Assembly: GCA_900469345.1 (NCBI GenBank) | Contig: UBWZ01000001.1 | Coordinates: 140,141 to 204,140 of the forward strand | Reading direction: 5' to 3' | Source: Hyphomicrobiales bacterium | GTDB lineage: Bacteria; Pseudomonadota; Alphaproteobacteria; Rhizobiales; Rhizobiaceae | Length of the DNA stretch: 64,000 bases | Shown: positions 51,112 through 59,941 of the stretch, piece after piece | Position numbering within the stretch: position 1 is the first letter of the stretch | How the letters are laid out: every line of letters starts with the position of its first letter | Made by a program: the position numbers and the translations under genes | The notes under the pieces: generated by a model | Told to the model about the DNA's origin: nothing | Database searches by the model: none | What the model saw: the letters and a program-made list of their open reading frames with translations, nothing else

Positions 51112-52137
51112 TCAGGCGAAACTGGCAAGCGGCGCGGCCTTGCGGGCCGGCAGGTCGAACGCAAGCTCGGTCCCGAGCTCGTGTACCGGCGCGCTCGCAT
51201 CGTCTTCGGCCTTGATCGGCCCGAGCGGCGTGTCGAGCAGGTATTCCCGCCGGTCGCCGGCGAACGAGGTGCCCCGCACCGTGCCCCGGAACGGACCCTC
51301 GCCCAGCGCCACCATGCGCGGCCGCCAGGCAAGCCCCGCGACGGACGGCACGTCGCCCTGAAGGTCGTAGAGGTGGCCATTGGCCTTGAGCTTCCCACCC
51401 TCCAGCGCGAACACGTTTTCGAAGCCGACGAAATCGGCGACGAACGACGACTGCGGCCGGTTGTAGATATCCTGCGGCGATCCGATCTGCTCGATCGCGC
51501 CGCGCTTCATCACCACGATCCGGTCGGCAAGCGCCAGCGCCTCGGCCTGGTCGTGGGTGACGAAGATCATCGTCACGCCCGTTTCCTTCTGGACCCGCTG
51601 CAGCTCCGTGCGCATTTCGAGCCGCAGTCGCGCGTCGAGGTTGGACAGCGGCTCGTCGAGCAGCAGCACCTTCGGTTCCATGACCATCGAGCGGGCGAGA
51701 GCGACGCGCTGCTGCTGGCCGCCGGAGAGCTCGGCCGGGCGGCGGTTGGCAAAGTTCGACAGCCCGACCGATGTGATGCCCTGCTGCACCCTGGCATCGA
51801 GATCGGCGCCGCGCATCCCCTTCAACCGCAACCCGAAGGCGACGTTTTCATAGACCGAAAGATGCGGAAACAGTGCGTAGGACTGGAACACCAGACCGAC
51901 CGCCCGCTTGTTGGGCGATACATGGGTGATGTCGGCGCCGTCGAGCCGCACCCGGCCGCTCTTGACCGGCAGGAGGCCGGCGATCGCACGCATCGTCGTC
52001 GTCTTGCCGCAGCCGGAAGGCCCCAGAAGCGCGATCAGCTCGCCGCGGCGGATATCGAGGTCCAGATCGGCGACGGCAACGGTGTCGCCATAGGCGAGCG
52101 TCAGCTTTTCGAGCGAGAGATAGGATTGGTCAGACAT
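51112..52137 (-). CDS. ABC importer ATPase, PotA-like
   Basis: Protein of 341 aa starting MSDQSYLSLEKLTLAYGDTV. Walker A GPSGCGKTT, signature LSGGQQQRVALARS, Walker [13 protein letters not shown], and a C-terminal TOBE-like domain (about 240-335). It is of the spermidine/iron/thiamine group. The start overlaps the PotC-like permease by 8 bp. Its neighbours make purine bases or nucleosides the likely cargo. Confidence 0.92.
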   Translation of the reverse strand: MSDQSYLSLEKLTLAYGDTVAVADLDLDIRRGELIALLGPSGCGKTTTMRAIAGLLPVKSGRVRLDGADITHVSPNKRAVGLVFQSYALFPHLSVYENVAFGLRLKGMRGADLDARVQQGITSVGLSNFANRRPAELSGGQQQRVALARSMVMEPKVLLLDEPLSNLDARLRLEMRTELQRVQKETGVTMIFVTHDQAEALALADRIVVMKRGAIEQIGSPQDIYNRPQSSFVADFVGFENVFALEGGKLKANGHLYDLQGDVPSVAGLAWRPRMVALGEGPFRGTVRGTSFAGDRREYLLDTPLGPIKAEDDASAPVHELGTELAFDLPARKAAPLASFA

Positions 52138-52912
52138 AGCGGGAGAACCCCAGGAAGCGTTCGGCGGCAAAGACGATGCCGATGGAAAGAAAGGCAAGCA
52201 GCGACGAAAGCGCCGCGACCGACGGGTCGAAGACGATCTCCATGTAGGCGATCATGTCGATCGGCAGCGTGCGGACGCCCGGGCCGGACAGGAACAGCGA
52301 CACCGGCACCTGGTTGAACGAGGTGACGAAGCCGAGGATGAAGGCCGACAGGATGCCGCCGCGAATGTTGGGAAGCACCACCCGGAAGAAGGCACCAAGC
52401 CGCGACGAACCGAGCAGCACCGCCGCCTCCTCGATATCCGAGCGCAGGTTGTCGAGGCTGGCCGAGACCACCCGCACCGCATAGGGCAGCACCAATGCCG
52501 TATGCGCGAGGAACAGGGCAAGGCTGATGCCCACCCCGAACGGCACGACGATGTAGCGAAGCAGTGCCAGACCGACGATGATGCCCGGCACGATGATCGG
52601 TGCCGAGACCACCGTGCGGATCACTTCGGCGCCGGGCAGCTTGTAGCGCGACAGCGCGTAGGAGGCGGGAATACCCATGATGAGCGCCGCAGCCGTGCCG
52701 CCGATCGCCAGGAACAGCGACATGCCGAACGAAGCGCGGAAGCTTTCGACGGTGAACACCTTGGCGATCCACCGCAGCGAAAACCCCTGCGGCGGGAAGG
52801 CGAGCGTCTCCCCGGCCGAAAACGAGGCGGCGACGATGATCAGGAACGGCCCGATCAGGAACGCGATCACCACGAAAAGGGTGAGCGGGATGAAAAGGGT
52901 GCGGGCGTTCAT
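52130..52912 (-). CDS. ABC importer permease, PotC-like
   Basis: Protein of 260 aa with six helices, starting MNARTLFIPLTLFVVIAFLI. The coupling loop is DIEEAAVLLGSSRLGAFFRVVLPNIRGG. It overlaps the PotB-like gene by 4 bp. Confidence 0.92.
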   Translation of the reverse strand: MNARTLFIPLTLFVVIAFLIGPFLIIVAASFSAGETLAFPPQGFSLRWIAKVFTVESFRASFGMSLFLAIGGTAAALIMGIPASYALSRYKLPGAEVIRTVVSAPIIVPGIIVGLALLRYIVVPFGVGISLALFLAHTALVLPYAVRVVSASLDNLRSDIEEAAVLLGSSRLGAFFRVVLPNIRGGILSAFILGFVTSFNQVPVSLFLSGPGVRTLPIDMIAYMEIVFDPSVAALSSLLAFLSIGIVFAAERFLGFSRYV

Positions 52913-53766
52913 GCGGAAGCACTCCGGCCCGGCGCCCGTCTGTTGCGCGCCGTCGCCAGCCTCTTGAGGAGAATGTTGGCGGCAAAGCTCATGACGATCA
53001 GGATGAAGGCGATGACGCTTGCCGACACGAAATTGCCGGACACGGACACCTGCTGGTACATCAGCGTTTCCAGCATCAGCACCTTGGAACCGCCGAGGAT
53101 GGCGGGCGTGATATAGGCGGTCAGCGAACCGGTGAAGACCAGCGTGCCGCCGATCACCAGCCCCTCGCGGGTCAGCGGCAGAACCACTTTCCAGAACACC
53201 TGGAACCAGTTGGCGCCGAGCACGCGGGCCGCGGGAATGGCGTCGCGCGGCATGTTCTCGAGCGCCGAGATCAGCGAGATGATCATCAGCGGCAGGAATA
53301 GCTGCAGCAGGCCGATGAAGATCGCCGTCTCCGAAAACAGGATCCTGAGCGGCGCATCGGAGATGCCGATCGCCTGGAAAGCCTGGTTGACGATGCCGGT
53401 GCGCCCCAGGATGACGATCCAGGCATAGGTGCGCGCCACCGGCGAGATCATCAGCGGCAGCACCACCAGGCCGGTGATCTTGCCCTTGGTCGAGGGCTCG
53501 AGGCTGACGATCGCGAATGCCGCCGCATAGCCGATCACCGCCGACACGACGGTCACGATGGCGCCGAGCCGCAGCGTCCGCAGGAAGACCGTCTGGTTGA
53601 GCGGGCTTGAGAAGAATTCCGTGTAGGCGGAAAGGCTCCAGCCCCCACCGACCGGCGTGCGAAAGCCGTCCGACAGCAGGATCAGCACGGGCACGAGAAA
53701 CACCGCCGCCGCAAAGATTGCGGCTGGCAGGGCTAGGGCAAGTGCTTCGGCCCTGTTTTGAAACAT
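52909..53766 (-). CDS. ABC importer permease, PotB-like
   Basis: Protein of 285 aa starting MFQNRAEALALALPAAIFAA; the ATG at 53766 avoids 38 upstream residues encoded by a repeat element. Six helices are seen, with the coupling loop ENMPRDAIPAARVLGANWFQVFWKVVLPLTREG. The gene is separated from the binding-protein gene by 145 bp containing the palindromic repeat. Confidence 0.9.
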   Translation of the reverse strand: MFQNRAEALALALPAAIFAAAVFLVPVLILLSDGFRTPVGGGWSLSAYTEFFSSPLNQTVFLRTLRLGAIVTVVSAVIGYAAAFAIVSLEPSTKGKITGLVVLPLMISPVARTYAWIVILGRTGIVNQAFQAIGISDAPLRILFSETAIFIGLLQLFLPLMIISLISALENMPRDAIPAARVLGANWFQVFWKVVLPLTREGLVIGGTLVFTGSLTAYITPAILGGSKVLMLETLMYQQVSVSGNFVSASVIAFILIVMSFAANILLKRLATARNRRAPGRSASA

Positions 53767-53796
53767 GGTTGGGTCTTCTCCGGTGTCCAGCTGGGC

Positions 53797-53894
53797 CGTC
53801 ATCCTCGGGCTTGACCCGAGGATCCATGCCAAGCCCTGAAGGCTGATGTCAGCGCGCGCCACGGTGGATCCTCGGGTCAAGCCCGAGGATGACG
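53797..53894. repeat. Paired palindromic repeat (REP/RIME-like)
   Basis: Two 30-bp arms (53797-53826 and 53865-53894) are perfect inverted copies separated by 38 bp. Each arm is itself a dyad, ATCCTCGGG-CTTGA-CCCGAGGAT. This sequence type is widely dispersed between genes in alphaproteobacteria. It lies between the binding-protein and permease genes and would form a strong mRNA stem. Confidence 0.85.
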
Positions 53895-53911
53895 ACGTTG
53901 ATGAGTGTCGC

Positions 53912-54946
53912 TTACTGCCCGACCGCCTCGTTCCAGGACTTCACCCAGCCGGCGCGGTTGTCGAGCGCCACCGCCGAAGGGATAAGCTTGAGGCTTTTCG
54001 CCGTTTCCTCGCCATAGGTGAGGTTGGCGGCGATCTCGTCGGAGACCTTGACCTCCTTGTTGGCCGGGCTGTCGATGAACTTTTCGGCAAGCTTGGTCTG
54101 CACCTCGGTCGACAGCCAGAAATCCATGAACTGCAGCGCCAGCTCGCGGTTCTTGGAGCCCTTGGTGGCGATCATCACGTTCATGCCGCCGGTCTGGCCT
54201 TCCTTCGGCGTCGCCCAGGCAACCGGCAGACCGAGCTTGGTGAACGGCGCCCAGGTGAAGCGGCCGATCGGCGCGGCCCAGATCTCTTCCTGCTTCATCA
54301 GCTGCACGAGCTGCGACGACTTCTCGTAGAAGGTGACGATGTCGTCCTTCTTCTCGCCGACTGCATCGATGGCAGCCTTGAGGTCCGGCGTATCCTTGGA
54401 GAGCGCCCTGCCGAGCATGTAGAGCGCCGGCGGACCCTGGTTGGTGGTGACGTTCGGCCAGGCGATATGGCCGGCATATTCCGGCTTCAGCAGGTCCGCC
54501 CAGCTGTCGATCTTCATCTTGTCGGAGCGATAGGCGATCGAGGTGGCATAAAAGGTATAGCCGACGCTCATGCCGTCGCCGTTCGGATCCTGGGCGATGT
54601 CGTAGAGCTTGTTGAAGTTCGAGAGCTTGGTCCGGTCGATCGTGTCGATCAGCCCTTTGCGTGCCGCCGACAGCGCGTCGGCCATCGAGACGACGGCCAT
54701 GTCGACGACCGGGCTTGCCTTGTTGGCCTCCATCTTGGCCAGCCGCTCGACGCTGTTGCCGGTCTCGACGACCAGCTTGCAGCCGCAGATCTTTTCGAAG
54801 GGCTCATAGACGATCTGCTTGTACTCGTCCTGCGACAGCGCATAGACGGAAATCGTCAGCGTCTTTTCCTGCGCGAGCGCCGAGCCGGGGGCAGCGCCCA
54901 GTATGAGCGCCAGCGCGGCGCCCGGTGCGAGAATGACCTTCTTCAT
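53912..54946 (-). CDS. ABC importer binding protein, PotD/ThiB-like
   Basis: Protein of 344 aa starting MKKVILAPGAALALILGAAP with a signal peptide ending LAQ-EK. The mature part KTLTISVYALSQDEYKQIVYEPFEKICGCKLVVETG is typical of family-1/6 binding proteins for polyamines, thiamine or iron. Cys-Gly-Cys near residue 54 is notable. The ligand is unknown; the operon context (nucleoside hydrolase, adenine deaminase, PRTase) favours a purine compound. The start overlaps the LacI gene stop by 4 bp. Confidence 0.88.
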   Translation of the reverse strand: MKKVILAPGAALALILGAAPGSALAQEKTLTISVYALSQDEYKQIVYEPFEKICGCKLVVETGNSVERLAKMEANKASPVVDMAVVSMADALSAARKGLIDTIDRTKLSNFNKLYDIAQDPNGDGMSVGYTFYATSIAYRSDKMKIDSWADLLKPEYAGHIAWPNVTTNQGPPALYMLGRALSKDTPDLKAAIDAVGEKKDDIVTFYEKSSQLVQLMKQEEIWAAPIGRFTWAPFTKLGLPVAWATPKEGQTGGMNVMIATKGSKNRELALQFMDFWLSTEVQTKLAEKFIDSPANKEVKVSDEIAANLTYGEETAKSLKLIPSAVALDNRAGWVKSWNEAVGQ

Positions 54947-56049
54947 GCCTGTGGTTCTCCTGCTGTCGGATGGGTTGGGATTTTTGCATGCAATGGATAT
55001 GGGCCCGGCGCCGGATAGGGAGCGGCACCGGGCCCGGGCGGCCCGCTCGATTGCCGTATGATGAGCTGCATCGCCACGCGGTCCGGCGCCGACGAGACCC
55101 GGCCCGAACCTGCACCGTCGGCATCGGCCTCCGCCTCGATGGCGCGCATCAGCGCCGCGACCGCGAGATCGGCAATGGTGGCGAGATCCATCCGCACGGT
55201 GGTCAGCGCCGGCGTCACCACCGGCGACCAGATCAGGTTGTCGAAGCCGGTGACGCTGACGCGTTCGGGCACGCCGATCCCGGCCCGCTGCAATTCGGTA
55301 AGCGCCCGCAGCGCCGAAAGATCCGAGACCGCGGCAAAGCCGGTGAATCCGGCCGCCACCCTGTCGGCAAGCCCGAGCAGGCACCCTTCGCCGCCCTCGC
55401 CCTCGACCTTTTCGATCCACAGCGTGTCGCAGTCGACGCCGGGGCCAAGACCGGCCTTGACGCCGCCGATCCGGTCGTTCTGTACGTTGGAATCCCTGTG
55501 GGTGCCGATCAGCAGCACCCGGCGATGGCCAAGCTGCACCAGATGGCGACCGATCAGTTCGCCGCCCTGCCAGTGATCGGCCGCGATCGTGTTGCCGGGC
55601 GTCGACGGCGTGTCGATGACGGCGACCGGGCAACCGATATCGGCGATCCGGGTGGCACGGCGCGGCACCACCACCATGCCGTCGACGCCGCGCTCCAGCA
55701 GCCGGTTGATCGCTTCCGTCTGTGTCGCGATGTCGCCGCGGCTGTCGGCGATCAGCACGCCGTAGCCGACCGCCGCCGCGGCATTCTCGATCGCCTGCGC
55801 GATCTGCGGAAACAGCGGGTTGGCGATATCCGGCAGGACCAGGCCGAGCACGCCGCTGCGCCCCGTCCGCAGCGCCCGTGCCGTCAGGCTCGGCACATAG
55901 CCGAGTTCTGCCGCCTTGATGCGCACCTTGTCCGCCAGCTCGGGCGACACCCGCCCCTTGCCCGAAAGCGCGTTGGAGACGGTTGCCGCAGACACGCCGA
56001 GAGCCGCGGCAATCGCGCTCATGTTCGGGCTCTGGCGGACAACGGCCAT
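54943..56049 (-). CDS. LacI-family regulator of the purine uptake and salvage operon
   Basis: Protein of 368 aa. The LacI helix-turn-helix is MSAIAAALGVSAATVSNALSGKGRVSPELADKV (about residues 10-42), followed by a hinge helix and a periplasmic-binding-like effector domain (LGLVLPDIANPLFPQIAQAI, DGMVVVPRR, VSVTGFDN). It is the first gene of its operon and its stop overlaps the binding-protein start. The proline-rich C-terminal 35 residues (GPPGPGAAPYPAPGPYP) are an unusual extension. The effector is probably a purine. Confidence 0.92.
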   Translation of the reverse strand: MAVVRQSPNMSAIAAALGVSAATVSNALSGKGRVSPELADKVRIKAAELGYVPSLTARALRTGRSGVLGLVLPDIANPLFPQIAQAIENAAAAVGYGVLIADSRGDIATQTEAINRLLERGVDGMVVVPRRATRIADIGCPVAVIDTPSTPGNTIAADHWQGGELIGRHLVQLGHRRVLLIGTHRDSNVQNDRIGGVKAGLGPGVDCDTLWIEKVEGEGGEGCLLGLADRVAAGFTGFAAVSDLSALRALTELQRAGIGVPERVSVTGFDNLIWSPVVTPALTTVRMDLATIADLAVAALMRAIEAEADADGAGSGRVSSAPDRVAMQLIIRQSSGPPGPGAAPYPAPGPYPLHAKIPTHPTAGEPQA

Positions 56050-56062
56050 GGGCTCTACCTGA

Positions 56063-56074
56063 TTAATCGTTTAA
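56063..56074. promoter_or_regulatory. LacI-type operator
   Basis: TTAATCGTTTAA is symmetric around a central CG except at one pair, the typical shape of a LacI-family site. It lies 13 bp before the start codon of the lacI-type gene, so auto-repression of the whole purine operon is expected. Confidence 0.55.
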
Positions 56075-56279
56075 GCAGAAAAACAGAAAAGATCGGCGGA
56101 GTCGAGTCCCCGGGGCCATCCACCCGGTCTTTTGCGTGTCAGACTCTCAAGGCTTCCCAGCTGAGCGGATCGCTAAACATGCGCCGCGGCAGGCAGCGCG
56201 CTTTCCAACCGCAGGCACGCGCTGTAGGTATCTCTTTTTAGCCAGTGATAGTGCTGACCTCGATTGCCGAAAGTGTCCC

Positions 56280-56570
56280 ATGACAGCTTACGTCCATGTC
56301 AACCTGCGGATTAAGGATCAGGCCAGACAGGCAGCACTGGCTCCCCGGTTCAAGGCGGCGCTCGAAGCCGCGGGCGGCCGAATAGTGCACTTCGGTCCTG
56401 TCGCAGAAGTTTTGGAGGGAGAGGTACCTCCGCTGCCGATCGCCGGGATCTTCGAATTTCCGACATTGGCGGCCGCATCGGCATTCTATCATTCCGCGGA
56501 ATACGGCCCCCTGAAAGCGGAACGCGAGCTCGCCCAAGAGGCGCGAATGTTCATCGTGGACGCAGGCTGA
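56280..56570 (+). CDS. DUF1330 family protein
   Basis: Protein of 96 aa starting MTAYVHVNLRIKDQARQAAL. It is a ferredoxin-like alpha-beta dimeric fold, with RFKAALEAAGGRIVHFG and the late AFYHSAEYGPLKAERELAQEARMFIVDAG typical of DUF1330 and related EthD-like domains. The function is unknown. The upstream part of the longer frame (from 56136) has no protein character. It is divergent from the LacI gene and convergent with a LysR gene. Confidence 0.8.
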   Translation: MTAYVHVNLRIKDQARQAALAPRFKAALEAAGGRIVHFGPVAEVLEGEVPPLPIAGIFEFPTLAAASAFYHSAEYGPLKAERELAQEARMFIVDAG

Positions 56571-56584
56571 GACGATCTGCCCGC

Positions 56585-57484
56585 CTATCGCTCCCAGTAA
56601 GGCGGCTCGCCGAATGCCTTTTTCAGGTGGTCGGCGATGGCGCGCAGCTTGGCGGACGGGCTGCGCCCCTGCGGATGCGCCATGTAGATGAATTCGAGCT
56701 CCGGCTCATGCTCCATCTCGACCACCTGCAGCAAGCCCTGCTTCAGGGCAGGCCCGGCAATGAAGGTGGGCAGCATGGCGAGGCCGACACCGGCAATCGC
56801 CGCATCGCGCATCATGTCGCCATTGCTGACGACCAGCGCCGGCTGCGCCCGGACGGTGACGGGGCCGCCCTCGGCCTCGAACCGCCAGTCGGACACCCCG
56901 CGATGGGTATAGAAGATCCCCCGATGGCGGCCGAGGTCGTGCAGGTTGGCGGGTCTGCCATGCCGCTCCAGATAGTCTGCCGAGGCCACCAGCCTTCGCC
57001 GGCTGGAGGCGAGCTTCCAGGCGATCAGCCGTGAATCGGCAATCGGACCATGCCGGACGACCGCGTCGAACCCGTCAGCCACCGCATCCACCCGCCGATC
57101 GTCGATATCGAGCGCAAGCTCGAGCTCCGGGTGCTGCAGCAGGAAGGGATAGAGCGCCGGGCCCAGATGCAGCCGACCGAAGGTGACGGGCGCCGCCAGC
57201 CGCACCGGACCGGCAAGCGTGCCCCGCCGCTCCGACATGTCTGCCACAGCATCCTCTATGTCGGCGACGATGCGCCGGGCCCGGTCCAGAAAGGCCGAGC
57301 CATCCTCGGTCAGGCTGAGCTTGCGCGTGGTGCGATGCAGGAGCACGACGCCAAGCGATTTCTCGAGTTCCGCCAGCCGGTCGCTGACAAGCGACTTCGA
57401 GACCCGCAACCGTTTTGCGGCCGCAACGATGGACCCGCTTTCGACGATGGCGACGAACGCCGTCAGGGCTTCGGTCTTGATCAC
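56585..57484 (-). CDS. LysR-family transcriptional regulator
   Basis: Protein of 299 aa. The winged helix (about residues 3-62: AFVAIVESGSIVAAAKRLRVSKSLVSDRLAELEKSLGVVLLHRTTRKL) and the effector domain (about 90-295) are complete. It is divergent from a short-chain dehydrogenase, with starts 120 bp apart, so it probably controls that gene. The CrgA-like branch often responds to redox or aromatic compounds; the effector is not evident. Confidence 0.9.
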   Translation of the reverse strand: MIKTEALTAFVAIVESGSIVAAAKRLRVSKSLVSDRLAELEKSLGVVLLHRTTRKLSLTEDGSAFLDRARRIVADIEDAVADMSERRGTLAGPVRLAAPVTFGRLHLGPALYPFLLQHPELELALDIDDRRVDAVADGFDAVVRHGPIADSRLIAWKLASSRRRLVASADYLERHGRPANLHDLGRHRGIFYTHRGVSDWRFEAEGGPVTVRAQPALVVSNGDMMRDAAIAGVGLAMLPTFIAGPALKQGLLQVVEMEHEPELEFIYMAHPQGRSPSAKLRAIADHLKKAFGEPPYWER

Positions 57485-57603
57485 TGTTCTGTTTTCCCGG
57501 ACGGCAGTTCCACGGGACGCAGGCTAATCCCGCGCCTTGCGAAATGCCATCTTCCTGTCACCGCAACGGAGGCAATGATCCTCCAGCATCAGGAGACAAG
57601 GCA

Positions 57604-58368
57604 ATGAACAGATTGACCGGCAAGGTTGCCATCATCACCGGAGCAAGCTCGGGCATCGGCCGGGTCACCGCAAAGCTCTTTGCCGCCGAAGGCGCCAAAG
57701 TCATCGTCGGCGCCCGCCGAAAGGCGGAACTGGACAGCCTGGTCGCCGAGATCGAGGCGGAAGGCGGAAAGGCCGTCGCGCTCGCCGGCGACGTGCGCTC
57801 GGAGGACTACCACAAAGCCCTCGTCGCCACCGCGCTCGAGCACTTCCAGAAACTCGACATCGCCTTCAACAATGCCGGCACGCTCGGAGAGGGCGGCCCG
57901 AGCACGGACGTCTCCGAGGCAGGATTTGCCGACACCCTCGCCATCAACCTGACGGCATCCTTCCTCGCCGCAAAACACCAGATCCCCGCCATGCTCGCCA
58001 ATGGCGCAGGCTCGATCGTCTTCACCTCGACCTTCGTCGGCTATACGGTCGGTTTTCCCGGCACCGCCGCCTATGCTGCCAGCAAGTCGGGCCTGATCGG
58101 CCTCACCCAGGCGCTCGCCGCTGAATACGGACCGCACAATATCCGCGTCAATGCCGTGCTGCCCGGCGCCATCGAAACCGACATGTACCGGGAACACAAC
58201 GATACGGCGGACAAGCAGGCCTTCATCACCGCGCTGCACGCCCTGAAGCGGGTCGGCACGCCGGAAGAAATCGCCCGCTCCGTCCTCTACCTCGCCTCGG
58301 ACGATGCAAGCTTCGTGACCGGCACCGCATCGCTGGTCGACGGCGGCCTGTCGATCACCAGGACCTGA
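57604..58368 (+). CDS. Short-chain dehydrogenase/reductase (classical SDR)
   Basis: Protein of 254 aa. The NAD(P)-binding motif TGASSGIGR (residues about 12-20), NNAG, and the catalytic Ser, Tyr-x3-Lys (YAASKSG) are all present. AGGAGA precedes the ATG at 57604. Arginine residues after beta-2 (GARRKAE) suggest NADP preference. It is probably controlled by the divergent LysR gene. The substrate is unknown. Confidence 0.92.
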   Translation: MNRLTGKVAIITGASSGIGRVTAKLFAAEGAKVIVGARRKAELDSLVAEIEAEGGKAVALAGDVRSEDYHKALVATALEHFQKLDIAFNNAGTLGEGGPSTDVSEAGFADTLAINLTASFLAAKHQIPAMLANGAGSIVFTSTFVGYTVGFPGTAAYAASKSGLIGLTQALAAEYGPHNIRVNAVLPGAIETDMYREHNDTADKQAFITALHALKRVGTPEEIARSVLYLASDDASFVTGTASLVDGGLSITRT

Positions 58369-58516
58369 GACGGCGGAGTGCCGCTGCGGTGACCATGGAT
58401 GAATACCGCCTCCGGTCCGGAGTGGGCGCGTGGCGGCTTCGCGCCATGTGTGGACTTTCCTAACACCTTAAGCCTCGTGTAGAGCTACCAGATCTAGCGT
58501 TCTCGCGGAGATGGCG

Positions 58517-58885
58517 ATGAAGACAGTGACCCTTTGGCGACCTGTAGGTCCGGTCGAGTTGGAGTTGATAAAGCAGAGCGGCATGAAGGCATTCCCGCCC
58601 CGACTACCCGACCAACCCATCTTCTATCCGGTCCTTTCCGAAGACTACGCTATTCGGATTGCGCGGGATTGGAATGTCAGTCGCGACGGCGCAGGCTATG
58701 TCACCCGCTTCGAAGTTCTAAAGACATTTCTGGCTCCCTACTTGCCTCAAGAGGCTGGAGGCAAAGCGTTGAGGGAGTATTGGATACCGGCTGAAGAGCT
58801 GGATAGTTTTAACGCATCCATTGTCGGAGAAATAGCTGTGACCACCGCGTTTGAATCCGAACGAAAAGATATTGGACGCGACTGA
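58517..58885 (+). CDS. Small conserved hypothetical protein (annotated elsewhere as ADP-ribosylation/crystallin J1)
   Basis: Protein of 122 aa. The N-terminus VTLWRPVGPVELELIKQSGMKAFPPRLPDQPIFYPV and the middle DWNVSRDGAGYVTRFEV are, to my recollection, conserved in a bacterial family given that name without functional proof. A second ATG at 58517 was taken because GGAG lies 6 nt before it; the first ATG at 58511 touches the ribosome site. The family may be an ADP-ribose-related fold, but no catalytic residues can be named. Local GC is lower than in the flanking genes. Confidence 0.65.
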   Translation: MKTVTLWRPVGPVELELIKQSGMKAFPPRLPDQPIFYPVLSEDYAIRIARDWNVSRDGAGYVTRFEVLKTFLAPYLPQEAGGKALREYWIPAEELDSFNASIVGEIAVTTAFESERKDIGRD

Positions 58886-58966
58886 TCAAGGTCGGCTTAG
58901 GGCCGATTACGGCCATTGCTGGGATGTTGAAGTTCGCTTAGCGTGAGCGGAGGCTGGGGGGGCGTC

Positions 58967-59488
58967 ATGATCGAAATGAACATCCAGCTCTACTGGGGTC
59001 CGAGGGCTGAGGAGCTTGAGTCACTCGTCCTTAAAGCGATTGAGCACCTCGCTGAGTTGAAGGAGCTTGGGCCCCCATTCGAGACTTGGGTTCGACCTGG
59101 TAAATCTAGGAAGACTGCGATGGCTGGCCCTGTCGTGAACCTGACCGAGCCCGAGAAAGTGCGAGAGCTGCTTTTGAAGGGACGAAACTGGACCGACTTC
59201 TCGCCAAGAACCGTCATTCCCGAACTGGGATATCACTTCGGGCTGTGGAATCGGGCCTTTGGTGATGTAGATGCTACATTCTCGATAAGGTGCGGGGTCA
59301 ACTCAGAGTTCTTGTCGCAGGGCGCGCAGAACCTGTTGAATCTAAGGGCCGTCGCACGTGAGACGCTGCCTTTGGACGATGCTGTCATCAAGCAAGTGTT
59401 TCTTCGCTTTGCGGATGTCTGGAAGCCACAGAGCGGACGAGCGTGGATCAAACGGATGGCGGCCGAACATACGGTCGCCGCGATATAG
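58967..59488 (+). CDS. Probable Imm52-family immunity protein
   Basis: Protein of 173 aa starting MIEMNIQLYWGPRAEELESL. The opening beta-strand with a tryptophan-rich phrase, the following helix (VLKAIEHLAELKELGPPFETW) and RPGKSRKTA are like the Imm52 family, which protects against polymorphic toxins. No toxin gene, Rhs repeat or secretion component lies beside it, so it looks like an orphan immunity gene. A GTG at 58943 is an alternative start. Its base composition is lower in GC than the core genes, suggesting transfer. Confidence 0.55.
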   Translation: MIEMNIQLYWGPRAEELESLVLKAIEHLAELKELGPPFETWVRPGKSRKTAMAGPVVNLTEPEKVRELLLKGRNWTDFSPRTVIPELGYHFGLWNRAFGDVDATFSIRCGVNSEFLSQGAQNLLNLRAVARETLPLDDAVIKQVFLRFADVWKPQSGRAWIKRMAAEHTVAAI

Positions 59489-59566
59489 TGCGGCAGATGA
59501 GTGCCGAACACACTCATGACGCCAATGCGCCAGTAGCAGACATTCAGACAGCCGCAGCATCGGGGC

Positions 59567-59941
59567 TCAGTCACCAGTAAGACGGTTCTTCCACTTTCCG
59601 CCGCGCACGACACCGAAGAGGCTTCCGCCCGTATCGACAACCTGCATCTCAGCCGCGCCGTCGACCGCTCCTAGCCGACAGGATGAAGCCAGAGCTATCG
59701 TTGACTGAAAACTGGCTGGGAGCGCTAACCACCTCCTCCGGTCTACAGTGAGGGTCGGTGGCCTTCTCTCAAGCTCAAGGGCCCAGATAACGTTCTGACT
59801 TTTCCAGATTTTTAAGGTGATATCTTGCTCTGCACATATGTTTTGCGGAGGCGTAGGCTGTACCACCGTCTCAGCGCCCGACGCTGGAGCGGCGGTCTGG
59901 ATCGAGGTTACTGCTAACAGGATGATAAAATAGCGGTGCAT
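59567..59941 (-). CDS. Small secreted hypothetical protein
   Basis: Protein of 124 aa, MHRYFIILLAVTSIQTAAPA, with a clear signal peptide ending near ASG-AE. The mature part has two cysteines that could bond (ICAEQDIT and SSCRLG), and a beta-rich composition (ITLKIWKSQNVIWALELERRP). No family was recognised. The ribosome site is weak. It is convergent with the Imm52-like gene. Confidence 0.45.
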   Translation of the reverse strand: MHRYFIILLAVTSIQTAAPASGAETVVQPTPPQNICAEQDITLKIWKSQNVIWALELERRPPTLTVDRRRWLALPASFQSTIALASSCRLGAVDGAAEMQVVDTGGSLFGVVRGGKWKNRLTGD

